The notes below the pieces were generated by a model, which made no database searches, was not told the origin of the DNA, and saw only the letters and a program-made list of their open reading frames with translations. The translations under genes and the position numbers were made by a program. Of a DNA stretch of 5,509 nt, positions 1 to 4,948 are shown in pieces. How positions within the stretch are numbered: position 1 is the stretch's first letter; each line of letters begins with the position of its first letter. Location: contig CAMCTE010000186.1 in the NCBI GenBank assembly GCA_945878385.1, forward strand, positions 1-5,509. The letters are read 5' to 3'. This DNA comes from Azohydromonas lata NBRC 102462 (GTDB lineage: Bacteria; Pseudomonadota; Gammaproteobacteria; Burkholderiales; Burkholderiaceae_C).

Positions 1-579
1 GACATTCCAGGTGTCGCCACTGATGTAGGTGACATGCTCCAGGTGCAGGTCGGCCGGTGCGTGGAAGCGGTGGTACATGCTGGAGGTCAGCCGCAGGGTC
101 ATGAAGTGACCCTCTTGGAACGGCGTCAGGTCTACGCTGGGGCCCACCAGGTCCTGCAGCGCATACGGCATCCCCTTGGCCTGCAGCACCATACCCTGGG
201 TGATGCGGCCATGCGCGCCGATCAACGCGTCGCTTGGGCTGCACCACACATCGGGTCGCTGATCAACGGTTCGGGCTCCCGGCTGGAGTTCCCGCGTGAA
301 GCACTCGTGAATCGAGTGGAACTCCGTCTTTGTGGCATCGGACAGGTCCAGGTCGGTGAAGCGCCGCCACACCCAAATGGCCAGCCGGGTGAAGGCGCGG
401 CTCCTGATGCGGCTGATGCGCCCCATCGCCAGCGTGGCTGCATGGCGCGGGATGCGGTTGGTCAGCAGGAAGTTCAGGTCTTCCTGGGCAAAAAGCCGCC
501 CCAGCCAGCCTGGTGGCGGCGCGGGAGCACTTTCTGGGGCCTTCACGGCTTTGTCAACGAAACGCGATACATCTGTCAT
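1..579 (-). CDS. psd: Phosphatidylserine decarboxylase, N-terminal part (cut by window edge)
   Basis: This enzyme decarboxylates phosphatidylserine to phosphatidylethanolamine at the cytoplasmic membrane. The first 193 residues are visible and the frame stays open to the left edge. The family's N-terminal helical part is followed by FTRELQPGAR (about residues 94-103), then CSPSDA with the conserved Asp at 117, an ILQAKG-like VLQAKGMPY (131-139), and YHRFHAP with His170 and His173. These match the Asp and His residues known to matter in E. coli Psd. ISGDTWNV at the edge matches the family's VPGD segment. The LGST site, where the proenzyme cuts itself to form the pyruvoyl group, lies outside the window and could not be checked. 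The ATG start is supported by AAGGTG five bases upstream (585-590). The usual Gly after the Asp is Ala here. The gene is divergent from the aminotransferase. Confidence 0.93.
   Translation of the reverse strand, partial: MTDVSRFVDKAVKAPESAPAPPPGWLGRLFAQEDLNFLLTNRIPRHAATLAMGRISRIRSRAFTRLAIWVWRRFTDLDLSDATKTEFHSIHECFTRELQPGARTVDQRPDVWCSPSDALIGAHGRITQGMVLQAKGMPYALQDLVGPSVDLTPFQEGHFMTLRLTSSMYHRFHAPADLHLEHVTYISGDTWNV
551..579 (+). promoter_or_regulatory. Candidate sigma70-type promoter for the aminotransferase gene
   Basis: TTGTCA (551-556) is separated by 17 bases from TGTCAT (574-579), giving 5/6 and 4/6 matches to the -35 and -10 consensus. Transcription would begin near 586, about 30 bases before the preferred ATG at 617, and would exclude the upstream in-frame ATG at 578. 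The site lies inside the first codons of psd on the other strand. With a -10 this weak the call is tentative. Confidence 0.3.
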
Positions 580-616
580 GTTTTCACCTTGCCGGGCCTT
601 CCGTCCCGTTCAAATC

Positions 617-2326
617 ATGGATTCAAGCTTTGCGCTGACTGCACTGTCGCTGTCGATTTCCGCGGCTTTGGCCGCCTGGGCTGCGCCCAAGGCTGCGCGT
701 CGCCTTCAACTCTCGCGCGCCAAGCACCGTTCGCTGGCCGGCCACTCCCGCATGGCCAAGCGCCTGGCATCGTGGCTGCCGGGCTACGCGCTGCGCGAAG
801 ACGATTTCTTCGGGGCTGACGGTGCCGATGAAGCCCTGCGCCAGCAGCGCCGCGGCGCGCTTCAGAGGCTGGCGCTGCACTTCAAAGATCGTGTGCCCAA
901 CGGTGTGGCCATGACGCAGGCGGCCAAGACGCTGTTGGCCGATCTGGCCTTCACCAGCCGCTACCGGGTGCCATTTCAGTTCACCGATGAAATGGCACAG
1001 GCCCTGCAGACGAGCAGCTTCATCCAGTCCAGCCGCGGCCCTGTGTTGCGCGATGTCGACGGGCAGGAATGGATTGATGTGTCGGGCTCGTACGGCGTCA
1101 ATGTGCTGGGCTACGAAACCTACAAGCGCTGCATCGAAGAGGCCGTGGTGCGCGCGGGTGAACTTGGCCCCGTCCTGGGTGCCTATCACCCCTGCGTACT
1201 GGAAAACGCTCAGCGCCTGGCGCGCATCTCCGGCCTGGACCAGGTGAGCTTTCACATGTCCGGCACTGAAGCGGTGATGCAGGCGGTGCGCTTGGCGCGC
1301 TACCACACGGGCCGGCAGCATCTGGTGCGCTTCTGCGGGGCTTACCACGGCTGGTGGGAAGATGTACAGCCCGGCCCAGGCAACCCTGCCGCCCCGCGCG
1401 AGACCTACACCCTCAAGGACATGGACGAGCGCAGCTTGTCGGTGCTGCGCAGCCACCGCAACATCGCCTGCGTGCTGATCAACCCACTGCAGGCCCTGCA
1501 CCCGAATGCGCCTGCTCCGGGGGATTCGAGCCTTGTGGACAGTGGCCGCCGGGCCCAATACGACCGTGCGGCCTACACAGCATGGCTCAAGCGCCTGCGC
1601 GAGGTGTGCACCCAACGCGGCATCCTGCTGATATTCGACGAGGTGTTTCTTGGCTTCCGACTGGCCCCTGGCGGCGCGCAGGAATACTTCGGTGTGAAGG
1701 CCGATATGGTCACCTACGGCAAGACTCTGGGCGGTGGCCTGCCGGTGGGCGTGGTGTGCGGCAAGGCGGATTTGATGCAGCGATTCCGTACGCAGCGGCC
1801 CGCCGATATCTGCTTTGCACGCGGCACCTTCAATGCCCACCCCTATGTGATGGCGGCCATGAAGGCGTTCCTTGACCGCATGGAGCAGCCCTCGGTTCTG
1901 GCGTTGTATCAAGGCCTGGATGAGCGTTGGAATGCGCGCCGCGATGCTTTGAATGAACGCCTGGCCGCCCAGCAGCTGCCCGTGCGGGTGGCCAACATGA
2001 GCACCGTGTGGACCGTGCTCTACGAGCGCCCTTCGCGCTACAACTGGCTGCTTCAGTTCTATCTGCGCAAACACGGCTTGTGGCTGAGTTGGGTGGGCAG
2101 TGGCCGCATGATCTTCAGCCTGGACTTCACCGAAGTGGCGTATGAAGAAGTGGCGCAGCGATTTGTGGCCGCCGCCGCCGAGATGCAGGCCGATGGATGG
2201 TGGAGCGGCCCGGTGTTGAGCAACCGCGACATCCGCCGCCGCATCTTCAAGGAGATGTGGGGCTGGCGCCCTGCGTCGAATACCGCTTCAACGCAGGCGC
2301 CGCCTCCTGTGATGGACCTGCGCTGA
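617..2326 (+). CDS. PLP-dependent class III aminotransferase (glutamate-1-semialdehyde aminomutase-like) with hydrophobic N-terminus
   Basis: This 569-residue protein is a fold-type I PLP enzyme of the class III aminotransferase family. The substrate cannot be read from sequence. Visible landmarks are VDGQEWIDVSGSYG at the start of the core (near residue 150), SGTEA (215-219) for cofactor phosphate binding, AYHGWW (242-247) stacking on the PLP ring, FDEVFLGF with Asp341, YGKTLGGG with the Schiff-base Lys369, and RGTFNAHP with Thr404. All catalytic positions look intact. The core is preceded by roughly 145 residues, including a hydrophobic stretch at about 5-23 followed by many Arg/Lys, which suggests a membrane anchor. 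True hemL products are about 430 residues and lack this. The frame is open far upstream, but that part lies antisense to psd. ATG 617 is preferred although no clear ribosome binding site precedes it; ATG 578 and ATG 752 are alternatives. It may act on an amino-containing lipid headgroup, but that is inference from context. Confidence 0.88.
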   Translation: MDSSFALTALSLSISAALAAWAAPKAARRLQLSRAKHRSLAGHSRMAKRLASWLPGYALREDDFFGADGADEALRQQRRGALQRLALHFKDRVPNGVAMTQAAKTLLADLAFTSRYRVPFQFTDEMAQALQTSSFIQSSRGPVLRDVDGQEWIDVSGSYGVNVLGYETYKRCIEEAVVRAGELGPVLGAYHPCVLENAQRLARISGLDQVSFHMSGTEAVMQAVRLARYHTGRQHLVRFCGAYHGWWEDVQPGPGNPAAPRETYTLKDMDERSLSVLRSHRNIACVLINPLQALHPNAPAPGDSSLVDSGRRAQYDRAAYTAWLKRLREVCTQRGILLIFDEVFLGFRLAPGGAQEYFGVKADMVTYGKTLGGGLPVGVVCGKADLMQRFRTQRPADICFARGTFNAHPYVMAAMKAFLDRMEQPSVLALYQGLDERWNARRDALNERLAAQQLPVRVANMSTVWTVLYERPSRYNWLLQFYLRKHGLWLSWVGSGRMIFSLDFTEVAYEEVAQRFVAAAAEMQADGWWSGPVLSNRDIRRRIFKEMWGWRPASNTASTQAPPPVMDLR

Positions 2327-2330
2327 CTCT

Positions 2331-2346
2331 TGGGCCGTACGGCTCA
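2331..2346. other. Short imperfect palindrome between convergent gene ends
   Basis: TGGGCC and GGCTCA flank a central GTAC, forming a six-pair stem with one G-T pair, or a near-perfect palindrome around GCCGTACGGC. It spans the 17-bp gap between the aminotransferase stop and the stop of the membrane-protein gene on the other strand. It could help end transcription from both sides, but no T-run follows it on either strand, so it is not a convincing intrinsic terminator. Confidence 0.25.
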
Positions 2347-2952
2347 GTGCTGCCGAACATGCAGCATGGGGTCGTACCGCTGGCCGCGCAACAGGGCCAG
2401 TGGGGCCTTGTGGTACAGCCACACATCATGGAAGGGGTCGGTGATGATCTTGGTGGCCCACACCAGACCCTTGAACAGGCTGTCCTGCAACCAAAGCTGC
2501 AGCACGCGGAACACCAGACCGGCCACGCCCAGTGCCAGCCAGGCCAGACCGACATCGTGGAGATAGCCCGCGGTGTCGGTGGCCGGCTCGATGAACCCAA
2601 ACAGGGAGGGGCTGAAGTAAAGGGTCAGCGGCAGCAGCACCCAGGCTGACATCAGGGCCACCTTGCGGCGGATGTTGTACCCCACTTTGACGGCTTCCTT
2701 GAGCTCGTCGCTCATCTGGTTGACTTCGTCGTAACCGCGGGGCTCGAAGAAGAAGTGGCCGGCCTGCCGTGTGGTCATGCTCACGCACCACGCCAAAAGG
2801 GCAGCCCACGCGGGCTGGACGAACAACAAACCATAGGCCACCAGGAAGCTCAGCGCGCTGAGCAGGTGCAGGCTCTGGTTGATGCGGCAATGGTGATACA
2901 GGCGGTGGTCATCCCAGCGCTGGATGCGGAGTTCTTCAAGAAAACGACTCAT
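2344..2952 (-). CDS. Four-helix membrane protein, possible Mpo1/DUF962-like
   Basis: This 202-residue integral membrane protein has predicted helices at about 30-45, 47-61, 98-113 and 134-152. Its first part contains YHHCRINQSLH (His20, His21, Asn25, His29), and the end of the second helix has RQAGHFFFEP (His66, Glu70). This arrangement of HxxxN...H and GHxxFE recalls the Mpo1/YGL010w (DUF962) family; yeast Mpo1 is an iron-dependent dioxygenase that shortens 2-hydroxy fatty acids in the phytosphingosine pathway. The C-terminal half, with VGYNIRRKVAL (90-100) and DPFHDVWLYH (172-181), is not one I recognise. The start is fixed by an in-frame TGA shortly upstream of ATG 2952, although no good ribosome binding site is visible. 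It converges on the aminotransferase and diverges from the glycosyltransferase. That the gene is real is near certain; the family assignment rests on motif memory only. Confidence 0.85.
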   Translation of the reverse strand: MSRFLEELRIQRWDDHRLYHHCRINQSLHLLSALSFLVAYGLLFVQPAWAALLAWCVSMTTRQAGHFFFEPRGYDEVNQMSDELKEAVKVGYNIRRKVALMSAWVLLPLTLYFSPSLFGFIEPATDTAGYLHDVGLAWLALGVAGLVFRVLQLWLQDSLFKGLVWATKIITDPFHDVWLYHKAPLALLRGQRYDPMLHVRQH

Positions 2953-3087
2953 GGCGGTTCAGGTGTGGAAGTTGGACCCACCCATGAATGTGCGGTGAAA
3001 CGATGACGGCGGCGTGAAGGTGTGGTGACGATGCGAAGACGGTGCGGCTGTCATCATTTTGTTGCGCAAGGGCCTCAGGATGGCGTC
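2953..3087. other. Divergent intergenic region
   Basis: These 135 bp separate the starts of the membrane-protein gene (minus) and the glycosyltransferase gene (plus), so promoters for both should lie here or just inside the genes. No convincing -35/-10 pair was found on either strand. A CTGTCAT heptamer at 3048-3054 is discussed under findings. GTG 3022 and ATG 3031 extend the glycosyltransferase frame into this region but are less likely starts than ATG 3088. Confidence 0.5.
3077..3080 (+). promoter_or_regulatory. Ribosome binding site deciding the glycosyltransferase start
   Basis: AGGA sits seven bases before ATG 3088. The in-frame alternatives at 3022 (GTG) and 3031 (ATG) would add 22 or 19 residues of low-complexity Arg/Cys/His sequence and lack a clear site of their own, so 3088 is preferred. 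Confidence 0.6.
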
Positions 3088-4383
3088 ATGGACATCGACC
3101 ACACATCGGACCTGCAGATCGATCACTTCGAGCGGTACGGACGTCACCTGCGCATTGCTGTGGTGACTGAAACCTACCCGCCTGAAGTCAACGGCGTGGC
3201 GCTGACACTGCACCAGTTGGTGCAGCAGATGCTGATGCGCCAGCACAGCGTGCAGTTGATTCGTCTGCGTCAACCTGCTGATACAGCCGGCCAGCCGATG
3301 GCTGCTCACGCGGTTCAGGCGGCTCAGGAGGAGGGTCTGCATCCGATCGAACACGAGCCGCCCATCCTGATGCGCGGCATTCCGATCCCGCGTTACCCCG
3401 GCCTGCGTATGGGGGTGCCATGCAAGCAGGCGCTCGTGCGGCTTTGGTCAGTGCGGCGGCCCGATGTGGTGCACATCGCCACCGAGGGGCCCCTGGGGTG
3501 GTCGGCCCTGCGTGCAGCACAGCAACTCAAGCTGCCGGTGTCCAGCGACTTTCGCACCAACTTTCATGCCTACAGCCGCCACTATGGCGTGGGGGTGCTG
3601 TTCCGTACGATCATGCTGATCTTGCGGAAATTCCACAACCGAACCGACCTGACCATGGTGCCCACCGCCGCCTTGAGGGAAGAGTTGAACAAAGGCGGCT
3701 TCAAGCGGCTGACGGTGGTGGGGCGTGGCGTGGATGCGGGTGCCTTCAGCCCGCACCATCGCAGTGATGAACTTCGAAGGCAGTGGGGACTGCAGCCCCA
3801 AGACCCGGCCGTACTGGTGCTGGGGCGTGTGGCCGCGGAAAAGAACCTGCCCTTGGCCATTCGTGCCTTCCAGGCCGCGTTGGCGCAGTGCCCCAAGGCG
3901 CGGCTGATCGTGGTGGGCGACGGGCCCATGCGTCAAGCGCTGCAGGCCCAGTGGCCCGAGGCCGTATTCACCGGAATGCTGCGGGGTGCCGAACTGGCGC
4001 GTTGCGTGGCCAGTTGCGACCTGCTGCTGTTTCCTAGCGTGACCGAAACCTACGGCAATGTGGTGGTGGAGGCGATGGCCAGCGGCGTGCCGCCCGTGGC
4101 CTTCCACATGGCTGCAGCGGCTGAGCTGGTGCGCAGTGGCGTCAATGGCTGGACCGTCGCGCCAGGTGACGAGCGGTCGTTTGTCGACGCGGCTGTGCAC
4201 GCCGTTGTCCAAGGGCCTGCCCGCAGCGCCGCTGGCGTTCGTGCACAGGAAACAGTGGCGGCCCTGGACTGGGCCGTCATTGCCCAGCAGTTCGAGCAGG
4301 CGCTGATGCAGTTGGTGGACGCCAGGCAGCGGCTGGCGTCCGCACCGGGCTTCAGCTTGACTTCTTGGGCCGGCCGGTCTTGA
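3088..4383 (+). CDS. Glycosyltransferase family 4 (GT-B fold)
   Basis: This 431-residue retaining glycosyltransferase moves a sugar from a nucleotide-sugar donor to an unknown acceptor. The N-terminal acceptor domain opens with LRIAVVTETYPPEVNGVAL (21-39), whose NGVA loop is typical of GT4 enzymes. DVVHIATEGPLG and SDFRTNFHAYSRHYG follow, both seen in the plant/cyanobacterial sulfolipid synthase (SQD2/SqdX), MgtA and PimB-like branch. The C-terminal donor domain has GRVAAEKN (Gly246, Glu251, Lys252), VVGDGPMR, and the EX7E motif at Glu320 and Glu328 followed by AMASGVPPVAF. No transmembrane helix is evident, so it is probably a peripheral membrane or soluble enzyme. That branch includes lipid glycosyltransferases and mannosyltransferases, and the lipid genes nearby make a glycolipid product plausible, but the substrate is inferred. 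The last 32 bases overlap the end of the H1-like gene on the other strand. Confidence 0.93.
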   Translation: MDIDHTSDLQIDHFERYGRHLRIAVVTETYPPEVNGVALTLHQLVQQMLMRQHSVQLIRLRQPADTAGQPMAAHAVQAAQEEGLHPIEHEPPILMRGIPIPRYPGLRMGVPCKQALVRLWSVRRPDVVHIATEGPLGWSALRAAQQLKLPVSSDFRTNFHAYSRHYGVGVLFRTIMLILRKFHNRTDLTMVPTAALREELNKGGFKRLTVVGRGVDAGAFSPHHRSDELRRQWGLQPQDPAVLVLGRVAAEKNLPLAIRAFQAALAQCPKARLIVVGDGPMRQALQAQWPEAVFTGMLRGAELARCVASCDLLLFPSVTETYGNVVVEAMASGVPPVAFHMAAAAELVRSGVNGWTVAPGDERSFVDAAVHAVVQGPARSAAGVRAQETVAALDWAVIAQQFEQALMQLVDARQRLASAPGFSLTSWAGRS

Positions 4384-4885
4384 TGACAGGCAGGGTTTCC
4401 AGCAGCGCCTTGAGCTGGGGCTCGCCCAGGCCCTGAAGGGCTTTGAGACCCGCGCGCAACACCTCAGACTTCTTGGTGGCTCGGCCAAAACCCATGGACC
4501 TTTGCTTGACCGAAGCGATGAGCTTGAAGTCGGATTCGGGCATCGTGAAACTGTCGCGCACCAGCTTGTCCTGCTTTTCCTTGGGTGGCTTGGCAGGCTT
4601 GGCGGCCTTGGCCGGCTTGCTGGCCTTGGCGGCCGGCTTCACGGGCTTGGCCACCGGTTTGGCCACCGGTTTGGCGGATGCGGGCGCGGGGCTCGCAGCC
4701 GCTGCGGTGGTGGGCGCTTTGGTGGCCGGCGTGGTGGCCTGTGGGTGGGTCTCAGTGGCTTTGACCGCCGCGGCCGCGGTCTTGGATGCGGTCCGCCGCA
4801 CGGTCTTGGCCGGCGCCTTCACGGCAGGTTTGGCTGCAGTCTTGCGAGGCGCTGCAGGGTTGGCGATGGTCTTGCGGGTCACCAT
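4352..4885 (-). CDS. Histone H1-like basic tail fused to a ribbon-helix-helix-like DNA-binding domain
   Basis: This 177-residue protein is probably a nucleoid-associated or regulatory DNA-binding protein. Residues 1-106 are almost entirely Lys, Ala, Pro and Thr, with KPVAKPVAKPVKPAAK-type repeats around 72-100 like the tails of eukaryotic H1 and bacterial H1-like proteins. Residues 107-152 look like a ribbon-helix-helix unit: a short strand (RDSFTMP), helix one (ESDFKLIASVKQRS) and helix two (TKKSEVLRAGLKAL). The end, KTGRPKKSS, resembles an AT-hook core. The start is well supported by GAGGAG seven bases before the ATG, with its own promoter just upstream. It follows the OlsB-like gene by 63 bp on the same strand, so read-through is also possible. 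I do not recognise a named gene. A role in toxin-antitoxin control is unlikely because no partner gene is present. Confidence 0.88.
   Translation of the reverse strand: MVTRKTIANPAAPRKTAAKPAVKAPAKTVRRTASKTAAAAVKATETHPQATTPATKAPTTAAAASPAPASAKPVAKPVAKPVKPAAKASKPAKAAKPAKPPKEKQDKLVRDSFTMPESDFKLIASVKQRSMGFGRATKKSEVLRAGLKALQGLGEPQLKALLETLPVIKTGRPKKSS
4647..4670 (-). repeat. 12-bp tandem repeat, two copies, inside the H1-like gene
   Basis: TTGGCCACCGGT occurs twice head to tail on the plus strand, with a partial third copy (TTGGC) to 4675. In the protein it encodes the repeated Lys-Pro-Val-Ala units near residues 72-80. Its period of four codons keeps the frame, so copy-number change would lengthen or shorten the tail without breaking the gene. 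Confidence 0.85.
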
Positions 4886-4904
4886 GTGGATTCTCCTCGT
4901 TAAG

Positions 4905-4921
4905 GTGTAAACAGTTTATAC
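4905..4921. repeat. Imperfect inverted repeat overlapping the -10 of the H1-like gene
   Basis: GTGTAAAC and GTTTATAC flank one central A, with seven of eight pairs matching. The right arm covers the predicted -10 hexamer, so it could be an operator. Part of the symmetry may arise simply because the -10 is AT-rich. Confidence 0.5.
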
Positions 4922-4943
4922 CGTTAATACCGTTAAAAGGCAA
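4915..4943 (-). promoter_or_regulatory. Sigma70-type promoter of the H1-like gene
   Basis: Read on the minus strand, TTGCCT (4938-4943) is followed by a 17-base spacer and TATAAA (4915-4920), matching consensus at 4/6 and 5/6. Transcription would start near 4908, giving a leader of about 23 bases containing GAGGAG. The -35 begins only a few bases after the OlsB-like stop codon. The AT-rich stretch stands out in an otherwise GC-rich window. Confidence 0.62.
4919..4936. repeat. 9-bp tandem direct repeat in promoter spacer, candidate operator
   Basis: TACCGTTAA occurs twice with no gap (4919-4927 and 4928-4936). A third CGTTAA core lies at 4898-4903, touching the ribosome binding site. The two perfect copies fill most of the spacer between -35 and -10, an ideal position for a repressor. 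Ribbon-helix-helix proteins commonly bind short tandem repeats, and the gene driven by this promoter appears to encode one. Confidence 0.6.
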
Positions 4944-4948
4944 ATCGA

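Noticed and set aside
332..616. Upstream in-frame extension of the aminotransferase by 95 codons.
   Set aside because: This stretch is antisense to the conserved N-terminus of psd. The extra protein sequence is Arg/Ser-rich with no family match, so the start was placed at 617.
34..819. Plus-strand open frame of 261 codons across the psd start region.
   Set aside because: It runs antisense to psd and then out of frame through the aminotransferase start. The translation shows no domain.
623..2074. Long open frame of 483 codons on the minus strand, opposite the aminotransferase.
   Set aside because: It mirrors a gene with strong GC third-position bias, which suppresses stops on the opposite strand. 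Its translation has no recognisable motif, while the plus-strand frame has a full set of catalytic residues.
4368..4377. GC-rich palindromes GGCCGGCC and CCGGCCGG as a terminator at the convergent gene ends.
   Set aside because: The symmetric core leaves no loop and no T-run follows on either strand, so it does not form a standard intrinsic terminator.
3448..4488. Open frame of 346 codons on the minus strand, opposite the glycosyltransferase.
   Set aside because: It is a shadow of the GT4 gene. The translation is rich in His, Gln, Gly and Arg with no domain, and it overlaps the well-supported H1-like gene in another frame.
4352..4885. Ribbon-helix-helix protein as the antitoxin of a toxin-antitoxin pair.
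   Set aside because: No small toxin gene is adjacent: the downstream neighbour is a convergent glycosyltransferase and the upstream one an OlsB-like acyltransferase. The long H1-like tail is also unlike antitoxins.
4443..4910. Plus-strand open frames rich in Gly, Ala and Leu opposite the H1-like gene, resembling a membrane protein.
   Set aside because: They are the complement of Lys/Ala/Pro repeats, which give Leu/Gly/Ala-rich shadows. The minus-strand gene has a promoter, a good ribosome binding site and a structured C-terminal domain.
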